A stretch of DNA of 64,000 bases from Nostoc sp. FACHB-280. GTDB taxonomy: Bacteria > Cyanobacteriota > Cyanobacteriia > Cyanobacteriales > Nostocaceae. Under the pieces are notes generated by a model. It ran no database searches. It saw only the letters and a list, made by a program, of their open reading frames with translations, and had not been told where the DNA came from. The position numbers and the translations under genes are program-made. The stretch is taken from contig NZ_JACJSD010000019.1 in the NCBI RefSeq assembly GCF_014697615.1, forward strand, positions 1 to 64,000, given 5' to 3'. This document shows positions 25,419 through 35,870 of this stretch, piece by piece (the first letter of the stretch is position 1; each line of letters starts with the position of its first letter).

Positions 25419-28400
25419 ATGATGACTGCTACTCCTGTGATTCCTGGATATCAAATTAGCTCTCAACTTTACGCAGGTTCTAGAACTCAAGTTTATCGAG
25501 CTATCCGAGAGCCAGAAAATCTCCCAGTCGTCATTAAACTGCTGAACTCTGAATCTCCCAACTTCCAAGAATTACTGCAATTTCGCAACCAATATACCAT
25601 TAGCAAAAATCTCAATATTCCTGGAATTATTCGTCCTTTATCGTTAGAGGCTTATGCTAATAGCTATATTTTGGTGATGGAAGATGTTGGAGAAATTTCT
25701 TTAAAAGAATACGTTGAAAATAATCCTTTATCACTGGTAGATTTTTTAGCGATCGCTATTCAATTAACTCATATTTTGCAAGATTTACACCAAAATCTTG
25801 TGATTCACAAAGATATTAAACCTGTAAATATCTTAATTCATCCCCAAACCAAAAAAGTTAGACTGATAGATTTTAGTATTGCTTCTTTATTACCCAAAGA
25901 AACTCAAGAAATTAAAAGTCCCAATATCTTAGAAGGAACACTTGCTTATATCTCGCCTGAACAAACAGGAAGAATGAATCGAGGAATAGATTATCGCAGT
26001 GATTTTTATTCTTTAGGTGTGACATTTTATGAGTTACTAACCGGAGAATTACCATTTATCTCTGCTGATCCAATGGAGTTGGTGCATTGTCATCTGGCGA
26101 AAATGCCAACAGCAATAGGGAACAATCAAGAAATCCCACAGATAATTTCAGATATTGTGCTGAAATTAATGGCGAAAAATGCCGAAGATAGATATCAAAG
26201 TACTTTGGGATTAAGATATGATTTGGAAACTTGTTTAGCTCAACTCCAAGATATAGGCGAAATTAAAAATTTTGCCATAGGAAAGCGGGATACTTGCGAT
26301 CGCTTCTTGATTCCTGAAAAACTTTATGGGCGAGAATCTGAAGTCAGCATTCTATTGCAAGCTTTTGAACGCGTCACTCATGGTAGTTCCGAAATGATGC
26401 TGGTGGCTGGTTTTTCGGGAATTGGTAAAACTGCGGTAGTTAATGAAGTCCACAAACCAATTACTCGTCAGCAAGGATATTTTATTAAAGGTAAATTTGA
26501 CCAATTTAACCGGAACATTCCCCTATCAGCATTTGTGCAAGCATTCAGGGATTTAATGGGACAGTTGTTGTCAGAAAATGAAGCGCAACTGCAAACTTGG
26601 AAAACTAAGATTTTGGCAGCTTTAGGTGATAATGGTCAAGTGTTAATTGAGGTAATTCCTGAACTAAAATTAATTATTGGTGAACAACCTGCTGTACCAG
26701 AACTGTTAGGAAATGCTGCACAAAATCGGTTTAATTTACTGTTCTCCAAATTTATTGCTGTCTTTACAAGCAAAGCACATCCGTTAGTCATTTTTCTTGA
26801 TGATTTACAGTGGTCAGATTCCGCTTCTCTACAGTTGATTAACCTGCTGATGCAGGATAACAGTTATTTACTTTTATTGGGGGCTTATCGAGACAATGAA
26901 GTTTCGCCTACACATCCATTTATGTTGATGGTAGAGGAACTGAATAAAGCCCAAAAGACTGTAAATACAATTATCCTTGCGCCACTTGCTTTCAGTAATG
27001 TGAATCAGTTAGTTGCCGATACATTACATTGTACAACCGAGCGATCGCACCCTCTGACAGAATTAATTACTCGCAAAACCCAAGGAAATCCATTTTTTAT
27101 CACCCAGTTTCTCAAAGCATTACACGAAGCTGGCAAGATTACATTTAATCGTCAACAAGGCTATTGGGAATGTGATATTTCCCACATCAATACCTTATCT
27201 TTAACTGATGATGTCGTAGAATTTATGGCGACTCGGTTACAGAAATTGCCTCGTGAAACCCAAGAAGTACTAAAGTTAGCAGCTTGTATTGGTAACTCTT
27301 TTGATTTAACAACTTTAGCGATTATTTATGAACAATCACCAGCCAATACAGCAGCAGCTTTATGGAAAGCCTTACAAGAAGGCTTGATTCTACCAAATAG
27401 CCAAATGTACAAATTTTATTTAAACTCTGATGCTATAGAAGAAAATATTAGCAACATCGAAAATGTTGTCTACCGCTTTCTACATGATCGTGTCCAACAA
27501 GCTGCTTACTCTCTAATTCCTGAAGCACAAAAACAAGTTACTCACCTCAACATTGGTAAATTACTCAAAAGAAATTTACCAGCATCAGAGTTAGAAAACC
27601 GGATATTTGATATTGTTAATCAGTTAAATATCGGGATTGCATTAATTCAAGATATTAACCAAAAAGAAGAATTAGCACAGTTAAATCTGCAAGCTGGAAA
27701 TAAAGCGAAAGCTGCTACAGCTTACGCCGCATCTGTGAGTTATTTAAACACGGGTGTTGCACTCCTAAATCCAGATAGTTGGCAAAGTCAGTATGAGTTG
27801 ACTTGGAAATTGTATGAGTCTTTAGCAGAGTCGGAATATTTAAATACTAATTTTGCTAAATCAAAATATTTAATTGACCAAACCCTATTATCAGCTCGTC
27901 ACTTGTTAGACAAAATCAAGGTCTATGAAATTCAAATTCAATCATACACAGCCCAAAGCCAACTTCTAGATGCAATAGATGTAGGTAGAGAAGCTTTGAA
28001 CTTACTGGGTATAGATTTTCCAGAACAATGTGATGTTGAAACTATGAATCAGCAACATCAACACCTCAAAAATATTTTAGGCGATCGCCTGATAGAAACC
28101 CTAGCTGATTTACCACTGCTAAATGAACAATATCAATCAGCAGCAATGCGAATTCTTGCGGGTTTATTTGCATCGGTATATTTAGCCAAACCAGAATTGT
28201 TACCTTTAAAAATATTCACAATGGTGAAAATTTGCATTCAATATGGTAACTCTCCTCAAGCTGCGATCGCCTATAGTCTTTATGGCTTATTTTTATGCGC
28301 TACAGGCGAAATAGCACGCGGCTATCAATTTGGTCAACTCGCAACTATTGTTTTAGAGAAGTTACAAGCCAAAGAATTAACCAGTAAAGTTAATCTCACT

Positions 28401-30824
28401 TTTGGGTTATTTATTAAACATTGGCAAGATTCTATTCGTTCTGTACTCCCAGTATTTTTATCTGGTCTAACTAGTGGGTTAGAACATGGCGATTTAGAAT
28501 ATGTTGGTTATTGTGCTAATAGCTATTGCCAATTCTTATTTTGGACAGGAGAAAATCTTGAAATTGCTGAAGCTGAAGCAGATAAATACTGCCAACTAGT
28601 TCAAGAAATTAAACAAGAAGCCTCTGTAATTTGGTTAACCACATGGCAACAAACAGTCAATAATCTGCGGGGGAAAGCGGAAAATCCGACAATGCTCATT
28701 GGTTCTAGCTTTGATGAACTTGTAACTCTCCCATCTTTAATTCAAAGTTGTAATGTATGTGGAATTTGCTATGTTTATTTAGCCAAACTCTTACTGCTGT
28801 ATTTATTTAATGAACCTAAACGTGCAGAAGAGTATGCGAATAAATTTGAAGAATATGAGCAAGGTGTAGCAGGATTATTGGTTCTGCCTTTGAAGAATTT
28901 CTATCAATCTTTGAGTTTACTATCATTATATTCCAGTCCCAATGCAGAGATTAAAACTGCTGATTTTGATAAGGTTGTCAATAATCAACAGTTACTGAAA
29001 ATATGGGCGGAACATGCTCCGATAAATTACCTGCATAAGTTTCATTTAGTAGAAGCAGAAATTCATCGAGTATTAGGAAAACACTATGAAGCAATAGAAT
29101 ACTACGATCGCGCCATTTCTCAGGCTCAAGCTCATGGTTACATTCAAGAAGAAGCCTTAGCCAACGAACTGACAGCCAAATTTTACCTGAACTGGGGTAA
29201 AGTAACATTAGCTCAAGTCTATATGGAACAAGCGTATCACTGCTATGCTCTTTGGGGTGCAGAAGCCAAAATCACCCATTTAGAACAACAATATCCACAA
29301 TTACTCACAGCTATTCTCCAACCCACAAAACAACTCATTACCTCTGAAGTCAGCACTACTCAAAATGTCAAGCCGAATGTCTCTAGTGACAGAAATAGTC
29401 AAGATTTGTGGTTAGATTTACCCGCAGTAATGAAAGCTGCACAAGCTATCTCTCAAGAAATTGAATTAGAAAAGCTTTTGGCAACTTTAATGCAGATTGC
29501 CATAGCTAATGCCGGCGCACAAATTGGTTATTTATTTCTGCTGCAAAACGAACAATTATTAGTAGTAGCAAAAGCCAATACTGAGCAAGTAAAAACTTTA
29601 GAAATCCCTTTAGAAGAATACCAAAATATTCCCCAAAGTTTGATTTATCAAGTAGCACGCACGCAACAAACTGCTGTATTTGAAAATTTGAGTGATGCTC
29701 TACAATTTGCCAAAGATAACTATATTATAACTCATCAGCCCAAATCAGTTCTTTGTACTCCTATTAGCCGCCAAGGAAAACTTATTGGGATTTTATACTT
29801 GGAAAATAACTTAGCTGTTGGAGCTTTTACAAGCGATCGCATTGAAATTTTACAACTGCTTACCAGCCAAGCGGCAATTTCAGTAGAAAATGCTCGTTTA
29901 TATCAACAAACAGAAAACTATGCTCATACCCTAGAAGTAGAAGTAGAGCGTAAAACTCAAGCTCTGAAGCAAAAAGCTGAAGATTTAGAACAAACTTTAA
30001 AACAATTACAACAAACTCAAGCCCAATTAATTCATAGTGAAAAAATGTCATCTCTTGGTCAAATGGTAGCTGGAATTGCTCATGAAATTAACAATCCAGT
30101 TACCTTTATTCAGGGTAATCTTAATCATACAGAAAATTACATTCTAGATATGATGCGGTTGCTGAAACTTTATCAGCAAGAATATCCCCAACCCAATTCA
30201 GTAATTCAAGCTTTGACAGAGGAAATTGAACTTGATTTTTTGTTGGCGGATGCCCATCAAACCTTAGAATCTATGAAAGTTGGTAGCGATCGCATCCATC
30301 AAATTGTTTTGAGTTTACGTAACTTCTCACGGTTAGATGAAGCAGAAATTAAGGCTGTAGACTTACACAGTGGCATTGAAAGCACATTATTACTTGTGCA
30401 GCATCGCTTACAAAAATCGGAGAATCACCCCGAAATACAGGTAATTAAGAACTATGGCAATCTACCTTTAGTAACTTGCTATCCTAGCCAATTAAATCAA
30501 GTCTTTTTGAACATTATTAATAATGCGATTGATGCAATTCGAGATCATCTCCAAAGCAGCGAACAACCCCAAATTCGTATTTTTACTGAAGTAATTGAAA
30601 ATGAAAAGTTAAGAATTGCGATCGCCAATACCCATAGTTTTATACCGGAGAGTCTCTACAACCGAATTTTTGAACCCTTTTTTACAACCAAACCCGTGGG
30701 ACAAGGGAAAGGTTTGGGATTATCTGTGAGTTATTCAATCATTCAACAACATAACGGTACTTTAACTGTGCGTTCTCTGCCAAAAACAGAAACAGAGTTT
30801 GAAATTATTCTGCCTATTACTTAA
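25419..30824 (+). CDS. Giant Ser/Thr kinase - AAA ATPase - GAF - histidine kinase fusion
   Basis: 1801 residues from the ATG at 25419, preceded by GAGG (25406-25409). The frame is open to 25362. Order: Ser/Thr kinase domain (about 9-270; lysine in VVIKLL, catalytic loop VIHKDIKPVNILIH with HKD for HRD, LIDFSIASLL with DFS for DFG, GTLAYISPEQTGRMNRG); AAA/NACHT-like ATPase (Walker A GFSGIGKTAVVNEV at about 330, Walker B-like LVIFLDDLQWSD); a long helical TPR-like middle; GAF (about 1345-1490); coiled coil; HisKA with EKMSSLGQMVAGIAHEINNP (His near 1553); HATPase with NIINNAIDAI and GQGKGLGLSVS. Family is typical of filamentous cyanobacteria; signal unknown. The next gene is its likely partner. 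Confidence 0.9.
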   Translation: MMTATPVIPGYQISSQLYAGSRTQVYRAIREPENLPVVIKLLNSESPNFQELLQFRNQYTISKNLNIPGIIRPLSLEAYANSYILVMEDVGEISLKEYVENNPLSLVDFLAIAIQLTHILQDLHQNLVIHKDIKPVNILIHPQTKKVRLIDFSIASLLPKETQEIKSPNILEGTLAYISPEQTGRMNRGIDYRSDFYSLGVTFYELLTGELPFISADPMELVHCHLAKMPTAIGNNQEIPQIISDIVLKLMAKNAEDRYQSTLGLRYDLETCLAQLQDIGEIKNFAIGKRDTCDRFLIPEKLYGRESEVSILLQAFERVTHGSSEMMLVAGFSGIGKTAVVNEVHKPITRQQGYFIKGKFDQFNRNIPLSAFVQAFRDLMGQLLSENEAQLQTWKTKILAALGDNGQVLIEVIPELKLIIGEQPAVPELLGNAAQNRFNLLFSKFIAVFTSKAHPLVIFLDDLQWSDSASLQLINLLMQDNSYLLLLGAYRDNEVSPTHPFMLMVEELNKAQKTVNTIILAPLAFSNVNQLVADTLHCTTERSHPLTELITRKTQGNPFFITQFLKALHEAGKITFNRQQGYWECDISHINTLSLTDDVVEFMATRLQKLPRETQEVLKLAACIGNSFDLTTLAIIYEQSPANTAAALWKALQEGLILPNSQMYKFYLNSDAIEENISNIENVVYRFLHDRVQQAAYSLIPEAQKQVTHLNIGKLLKRNLPASELENRIFDIVNQLNIGIALIQDINQKEELAQLNLQAGNKAKAATAYAASVSYLNTGVALLNPDSWQSQYELTWKLYESLAESEYLNTNFAKSKYLIDQTLLSARHLLDKIKVYEIQIQSYTAQSQLLDAIDVGREALNLLGIDFPEQCDVETMNQQHQHLKNILGDRLIETLADLPLLNEQYQSAAMRILAGLFASVYLAKPELLPLKIFTMVKICIQYGNSPQAAIAYSLYGLFLCATGEIARGYQFGQLATIVLEKLQAKELTSKVNLTFGLFIKHWQDSIRSVLPVFLSGLTSGLEHGDLEYVGYCANSYCQFLFWTGENLEIAEAEADKYCQLVQEIKQEASVIWLTTWQQTVNNLRGKAENPTMLIGSSFDELVTLPSLIQSCNVCGICYVYLAKLLLLYLFNEPKRAEEYANKFEEYEQGVAGLLVLPLKNFYQSLSLLSLYSSPNAEIKTADFDKVVNNQQLLKIWAEHAPINYLHKFHLVEAEIHRVLGKHYEAIEYYDRAISQAQAHGYIQEEALANELTAKFYLNWGKVTLAQVYMEQAYHCYALWGAEAKITHLEQQYPQLLTAILQPTKQLITSEVSTTQNVKPNVSSDRNSQDLWLDLPAVMKAAQAISQEIELEKLLATLMQIAIANAGAQIGYLFLLQNEQLLVVAKANTEQVKTLEIPLEEYQNIPQSLIYQVARTQQTAVFENLSDALQFAKDNYIITHQPKSVLCTPISRQGKLIGILYLENNLAVGAFTSDRIEILQLLTSQAAISVENARLYQQTENYAHTLEVEVERKTQALKQKAEDLEQTLKQLQQTQAQLIHSEKMSSLGQMVAGIAHEINNPVTFIQGNLNHTENYILDMMRLLKLYQQEYPQPNSVIQALTEEIELDFLLADAHQTLESMKVGSDRIHQIVLSLRNFSRLDEAEIKAVDLHSGIESTLLLVQHRLQKSENHPEIQVIKNYGNLPLVTCYPSQLNQVFLNIINNAIDAIRDHLQSSEQPQIRIFTEVIENEKLRIAIANTHSFIPESLYNRIFEPFFTTKPVGQGKGLGLSVSYSIIQQHNGTLTVRSLPKTETEFEIILPIT

Positions 30825-30994
30825 ATTCCGCAAAATTCCCATCATTCCATATCAAGTCTGTTCTGTATTTTGGGAATAATTTAAACACCTTTAACTATAT
30901 TGCCAACTGTTCATATTTTGTCCAGTTGTCATGTTTTGCCAGACGCAACCTCACACAGCCATACTATATAAACACAACTTGTAGAACTCGGCTC

Positions 30995-32032
30995 ATGAAA
31001 AGTATCAGCTCACTTTCTCTTAGCAAAAAGTCTCCCGTCATTCTTGTAGCTGATGATGATCCCGTCATCCGAATGACGTTGCGGCGAATTATGGAACATG
31101 AAGGCTATCAAGTGGTTGAAGTTGCTAATGGTAAGCAATGTTTAGATGCTTATGAAACTGTGAAGCCAGATATCATTTTGCTAGATGCTGTCATGCCCGT
31201 AATGGATGGGTTCACCTGTTGTCAGGAATTATTGCAAATTAACAGAGATAATTTAAAATCAGCAATGACAAAGTTTAATTCAGAGTTGGAAATACATGAA
31301 CTCTTGATTTCTAAACTTTGGAAACATACGCCAATAGTAATGATTACGAATTTAGATGACGAAGATTCTATCAATCGTGCTTTTGATGTAGGTGCAATCA
31401 ACTTTATTACTAAACCAATTCAACTAACAGTCTTACGTCGGCAGTTGCGTCAATTACTCAAACAAGCACAAGTTTATAAACAATTAGAGGCAGCCAATAA
31501 AGCTTTGCAAGAACTAGCAAACGAAGATAGTTTAACTGGACTGGCTAATCGTCGTCGCTTTGATGATTATATCAATACTCAGTGGATTAATTTAGCCCAG
31601 CAAGAATCGCCTTTATCGCTAATTCTTTGTGACATTGACTTTTTTAAATTATATAACGATCAATATGGTCATCCGATGGGAGACGTTTGTTTAAAAAAAG
31701 TAGGTCATGCCTTAAATTCGACAGTTCAAAAATATCAAGATTTAGTTGCACGTTATGGCGGAGAAGAATTTGCCGTTATTATGCCCAATACCCATGCAGC
31801 GGGTGCTGTTCATATTGCCCATTTAATCCAATCAGAAGTCAGAGACTTAAGAATTAATCATGATGGGTCTTTGGTTAGTCAGTACGTGACTTTAAGTTTA
31901 GGAGTAGCAACTGTAATTCCGACTTGGGATGCTTCACCTCTAGATTTAATTATGGATGCAGACAAGGCACTTTACCAAGCAAAAGAAGCTGGACGTAATC
32001 GCATTTTTTCAAATGTGAAGATGGTAGTCTAA
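30995..32032 (+). CDS. Response regulator with diguanylate cyclase (REC-GGDEF)
   Basis: 345 residues from the ATG at 30995; the frame is open to 30926. REC domain at about 15-165, with VADDDPVIRMTLRRIM, phospho-acceptor Asp near 62 (ILLDAVMPVMDG) and an unusual charged insert of about 30 residues before the conserved Thr-Asn and Lys positions. GGDEF domain at about 180-340: DSLTGLANRRRFDDYI, DIDFFKLYNDQYGHPMGD, and active-site RYGGEEFAV (about 253-261). The upstream I-site position reads KYQD, not RxxD, so product inhibition may be weak or absent. It is 170 bases after the giant kinase, so phosphotransfer between the two is likely but inferred. Product would be c-di-GMP. Confidence 0.88.
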   Translation: MKSISSLSLSKKSPVILVADDDPVIRMTLRRIMEHEGYQVVEVANGKQCLDAYETVKPDIILLDAVMPVMDGFTCCQELLQINRDNLKSAMTKFNSELEIHELLISKLWKHTPIVMITNLDDEDSINRAFDVGAINFITKPIQLTVLRRQLRQLLKQAQVYKQLEAANKALQELANEDSLTGLANRRRFDDYINTQWINLAQQESPLSLILCDIDFFKLYNDQYGHPMGDVCLKKVGHALNSTVQKYQDLVARYGGEEFAVIMPNTHAAGAVHIAHLIQSEVRDLRINHDGSLVSQYVTLSLGVATVIPTWDASPLDLIMDADKALYQAKEAGRNRIFSNVKMVV

Positions 32033-32162
32033 AATTTCAATGCTCACGATGCTCATTTGTCTATGTAATTAAAGAACAAAGCCACATACCAAAAAACTTT
32101 CCACCCCATCCCCTGCAAGATATTGCACAATAAATGTAGTTCGTTGTGGTGACTACCAACAA

Positions 32163-33557
32163 ATGCCAACTACACTTGCTGACGCGCAAAATTTAGTTTC
32201 TGACCTCATCTCCCGCTACTCATCCCGTGTAGATTATTTGATGATTCGCCTAGAGGAAGCAGAAGGGACTGATATCTTGTTGCGTGGCGACAAGGTAGAA
32301 ACCCTCAGTGAAGGTATTTCTATTGGTGGACATATTCGCGCTTGTTATAAAGGTGGCTGGGGTTTAAGCAGTTTTAACCAGCTTTCTACTATTAAAGAAC
32401 GAATTGAAGAAGCGATCGCAGCTGCTCGTATGGTCGGTGATGAAGAAACTCTACTAGCACCCATTGACCCAGTGCAAGCAGTCTGTCAATTACCTCTAAC
32501 GGGTACAGATCCACGTAAAATTAGCTTATCGCAGAAAAAACAATTGTGCGATCGCTACACTCAACTATTAAAAAGTGTTGACCCTCAAATTACTACAACC
32601 TCAGTTCGCTACGGTGATAGCGCCCAAAGAATAATCATTGCTACCTCAGAAGGTACACTAATTGACCAATCTTGGGTAGATATGGAAATGCGTTTCGCCG
32701 CCACCGCCAGAAACGGCGAAACAGTCCAGACAGGAAGAGAAACTACAGGTTCTCGCAAAGCCTACGAAGATTTAATAAATTTAGATGAACAAGTAAAAAG
32801 TGCAGCTCAAAGAGCAGTTGCAGCTTTATCTCTCCCACCAGTTAAAGGTAATACCTACACCGTAGTTATTGACCCCATCCTCACAGGTTTATTTGTTCAT
32901 GAAGCCTTTGGTCATCTTTCTGAAGCTGATATGGCTTACGAAAATCCCGACTTACTCGAAGTTATGACCATCGGGCGGCGGTTTGGGCCAGAAGAACTAC
33001 AAATTTTTGATGGTGCAGCCCCAACCGGACATCGTGGTAGTTATTTTTATGATGATGAAGGTACACCCGCCACAACCACCCAACTTATCCAAGATGGGGT
33101 ATTAGTTGGAAGGTTGCACTCACGAGAAACCGCAGGCAAATTAGACGAAGCACCCACTGGTAACGCACGTTGTCTCAATTATCACTTCAGCCCCATTGTG
33201 CGGATGACCAATACCTGGATAGAACCAGGAAAAACCCCAGTCGCCGATTTATTTACCGATATCAAAGAAGGAGTCTACGCCCGTAACTGGCTTGGTGGAA
33301 TGACTAATGGTGAAATGTTCACCTTTAGCGCCGGGGAAGCATGGATGATTAGAAATGGCAAAATTGCTGAACCTGTTAGGGATGTCACACTTTCAGGTAA
33401 TGTTTTCCAAACCCTGGCCGATATTGAAGCAATTGGCGATGACTTCTACTGGGATGAGTCTGGTGGCTGCGGTAAAGGAGGACAAAACGGTTTACCTGTA
33501 GGTTGTGGTGGCCCCAGCCTCCGCATTAAAGATGTCGTTGTAGGTGGAGAAGCTTAG
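32163..33557 (+). CDS. tldD: TldD/PmbA-family metalloprotease
   Basis: 464 residues. TldD with its partner TldE/PmbA forms a Zn protease that trims small peptides (toxins, RiPP leaders). The hallmark zinc motif is at about residues 242-252: FVHEAFGHLSEAD (HExxxH). Also seen: GISIGGHIRACYKGGWGLSS (about 53-72), GRETTGSRKAYEDL, and C-terminal GEMFTFSAGEAWMIRNGKI and LSGNVFQTL. Full length. No pmbA gene is in the window, though it may lie elsewhere in the genome. ATG at 32163. Confidence 0.93.
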   Translation: MPTTLADAQNLVSDLISRYSSRVDYLMIRLEEAEGTDILLRGDKVETLSEGISIGGHIRACYKGGWGLSSFNQLSTIKERIEEAIAAARMVGDEETLLAPIDPVQAVCQLPLTGTDPRKISLSQKKQLCDRYTQLLKSVDPQITTTSVRYGDSAQRIIIATSEGTLIDQSWVDMEMRFAATARNGETVQTGRETTGSRKAYEDLINLDEQVKSAAQRAVAALSLPPVKGNTYTVVIDPILTGLFVHEAFGHLSEADMAYENPDLLEVMTIGRRFGPEELQIFDGAAPTGHRGSYFYDDEGTPATTTQLIQDGVLVGRLHSRETAGKLDEAPTGNARCLNYHFSPIVRMTNTWIEPGKTPVADLFTDIKEGVYARNWLGGMTNGEMFTFSAGEAWMIRNGKIAEPVRDVTLSGNVFQTLADIEAIGDDFYWDESGGCGKGGQNGLPVGCGGPSLRIKDVVVGGEA

Positions 33558-33601
33558 TTAAATTAGTAGTTAGTAATTATGAATTACTAATTACTAATTA
33601 T

Positions 33602-33898
33602 CTATATTTTTTTGAGTGAAGCCATCCACATATCTGGTGGATCAGCATAGTAATCTATATCTACAACTTGATATCGTAATAATTCAGAACCACAACGTAA
33701 AATAATGTAATCAAAGGGCTGAATACCTTGGCCTATGCCTGTCATTCTGCCTTCTAAACCACAATTGAGCAATTCAAATACGTAATCTTTACCTGAAATA
33801 AATTTACTGTAATCATGTGTTCTATATTTTTGCTTTGTTTGATTAATTGACATCACCGACAGTGGCAACCAATTGAAAAAATTAAAACTTAAAGTCAT
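33602..33898 (-). CDS. Hypothetical protein
   Basis: 98 residues from the ATG at 33898. The frame runs upstream to 33943, and ATG 33910 is another choice. N-terminal MTLSFNFFNWLPLS, then a probable beta-rich part with RTHDYSKFISGKDYVFELL, GRMTGIGQGIQPFDYII and RYQVVDIDYYADPPDMW. I do not recognise a family. It follows tldD in convergent orientation 44 bases apart. There is no membrane segment of convincing length. It is likely real, because the composition is coding-like and the frame is undisturbed, but no role can be given. Confidence 0.5.
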   Translation of the reverse strand: MTLSFNFFNWLPLSVMSINQTKQKYRTHDYSKFISGKDYVFELLNCGLEGRMTGIGQGIQPFDYIILRCGSELLRYQVVDIDYYADPPDMWMASLKKI

Positions 33899-33943
33899 AG
33901 TTTTTTTCATACAAAAATTGCAAAACCGAGATATCTTGAGCAA

Positions 33944-34638
33944 TAAACAATAGTGAAAAAGTAGAAGATAATTTCTATCTCCTCATCAATAACTTGTTAT
34001 GTAGATGAACCAACAGGTCAAACCAGCAACCGTTTCATAATTTTATAAGCAGGATTCAGAATCGAGGTAAATTTTTTTTAGACTTAATTCTGAATTTTAA
34101 TTGTTTAATTTTTATCTAAAGATAATATCCGTGTTGCTGTTGATGCCAACCATAATATTTATCAATGATTTAGGTTCTTGTATTAGACTGCTCAAAGATG
34201 TATTGATTACATAAATTATAGAAGTATAAAAGGTAGTGTTCACATCACATTTACTAAAATTTCAATGAAGAACACTTGAGATATAAGTCTTGATTACTTG
34301 ACTTTCGATTATATATAAATATGTGTATTAAAGATGACATCCGAGTGTCATTTGGATGAATTTTTAGCAAAAATCCAAAATTTCCAGTTATTTCAGTATT
34401 TAGGATGGAAATTCACATTTAAAATCTTGAGCAACTCATAATATATTAGTGAATGCTCACACTGAGTCGATATGAAGAAGTATATAATTAGTCTGCAAAA
34501 GTGGTCTTTGTTTTTATACTCCCAGACTTCCAGTTTGATATCAAGTTAGGGTAATTAGTTATAATTACGGAAATCTGTGCAGAAAACTCCTTCTGCGGTC
34601 TTAATGATAATTATTTCACCAAACATGATATGAGTGGT
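33944..34638. other. Long A+T-rich spacer with two repeat copies
   Basis: 695 bases without a supported ORF. 34464-34545 is a diverged inverted copy of the element at 36582-36722. 34574-34638 shares the cttctgcggtcttaatgata and catgatatgagtgg blocks with the repeats at 6870-7000 and 7618-7720. The rest shows nothing I recognise. Confidence 0.6.
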
Positions 34639-35238
34639 TCATTGTAAATTTGTTTTTGTTTGAAAAGCAATATCTACCTGGCTAAGTAAGGATTCTAGGG
34701 TAGAAGAGTTATCTAAAACAACATCTGCACGGGATATTTTTTCGGCTAAGGGTAGTTGGCTTTGAATTCTTGCTTGTGCTTGTGCTGGATTAAGATGATT
34801 ACGCTGGATTAATCTTTGCAACTGTTGTGTTTCTGAACAACTGACTACCCAAATTTCTGTAACCAAATGTGTCATTTTGGCTTCAAACAGCAGTGGAATA
34901 ACAAACACCAAAGTTTCTACGGTTGATGTTGCAATTGCTTGCAGAAAACAGTTACCCACATAAGGGTGAATCAAATCTTCTATCCATTGGCGTTCTTGTT
35001 GATTTTGAAAAATAATTTCGCCTAATTTTTGGCGGTTGAGACTACCATCAGGAAGTAAGATTTGTTCACCGTAACGTTGAGCGATCGCCTTTAAAATAGG
35101 TGAACCAATAGAGACTGCATCTCTAGCATAAATATCAGCATCAAAAATCGGCAGGTTATAAGCACTGGCTAAATAATTAGCAACAGTGCTTTTACCTGTA
35201 GCAATTCCTCCTGTTAAACCGATGATGCGTTTGGTCAT
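34639..35238 (-). CDS. coaE: Dephospho-CoA kinase
   Basis: 199 residues. The last step of coenzyme A synthesis: ATP-dependent phosphorylation of dephospho-CoA at the 3'-OH. P-loop GLTGGIATGKSTVANYLA (residues 7-24), FDADIYARDAV (about 33-43), and the DFP-like lid IFQNQQERQWIEDLIHP. Length is normal. The start at 35238 is an ATG. Neighbours are unrelated. Confidence 0.95.
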   Translation of the reverse strand: MTKRIIGLTGGIATGKSTVANYLASAYNLPIFDADIYARDAVSIGSPILKAIAQRYGEQILLPDGSLNRQKLGEIIFQNQQERQWIEDLIHPYVGNCFLQAIATSTVETLVFVIPLLFEAKMTHLVTEIWVVSCSETQQLQRLIQRNHLNPAQAQARIQSQLPLAEKISRADVVLDNSSTLESLLSQVDIAFQTKTNLQ

Positions 35239-35274
35239 TAGTCAATTGTCATTAGTCATTAGTGATTTTCTCCC

Positions 35275-35335
35275 TATTCCCTGGGTTGGGGATAAGGGAG
35301 ACAAGGAGGACAAGGGGGACAAGGGAGAGTTTAGC
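35275..35335. repeat. Nonamer repeat tract (ggacaaggg family)
   Basis: Agggagacaaggaggacaag, then ggggacaagggaga: several copies of a 9-base unit. The same unit is inserted in frame in recJ (42917-42952) and occurs near 37620 and 14440. Confidence 0.6.
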
Positions 35336-35355
35336 ACTCAGGACTAAGCACTTTC

Positions 35356-35796
35356 TTACCACTTCTTGTAAGGTAAGAATTTACCATTCATTGTGACTTT
35401 AACGCGATCGCCTTTGGGGTCTTCGACTTTTTCGATGTCTAAGGTAAAATCAATTGCACTCATAATCCCATCACCGAATTTTTCTTGAATAACTTCTTTG
35501 ATTGGGAAACCGTAAACTTGCATAATTTCGTAGAACCGATAAATTAAGGGATCGGTTGGGACAACAGGGCCTAAACCTTTGGTGGGATAGCTAATTAGTT
35601 CCGCAATATCTTCAGAATCAAGTCCTAACACATCAGCTAGTTTTTGTGCTTCTTCTAGAGAAGCTGTTGCTTGACGATAAAACAAAGCTGCAATCCAGAC
35701 TTCATCACGTCCTAAAACTTGTTCTAAATCTGTAAAGGTTAATCCTTTGAGTTTTTTAGCAGCCAGCAGCTTTTGAGTTAATGCGGGAATTGACAT
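35356..35796 (-). CDS. cynS: Cyanate hydratase (cyanase)
   Basis: 146 residues from the ATG at 35796; an upstream in-frame extension is not supported. Bicarbonate-dependent conversion of cyanate to ammonia and CO2 in the cytoplasm (decamer). N-terminal HTH-like domain ([20 protein letters not shown]), then the catalytic part with arginine and glutamate in [19 protein letters not shown] and serine in [17 protein letters not shown]. The conserved tail GKFLPYKKW is present. Full length. In cyanobacteria it is often nitrogen-regulated; I did not find a clear NtcA site upstream. Confidence 0.95.
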   Translation of the reverse strand: MSIPALTQKLLAAKKLKGLTFTDLEQVLGRDEVWIAALFYRQATASLEEAQKLADVLGLDSEDIAELISYPTKGLGPVVPTDPLIYRFYEIMQVYGFPIKEVIQEKFGDGIMSAIDFTLDIEKVEDPKGDRVKVTMNGKFLPYKKW

Positions 35797-35870
35797 AGTA
35801 CACTCTGATAGCAATTTTGGATTTTAAACCAGAGATAGTATACTTTGGCAAGACAGTCTGGATGTTGACC

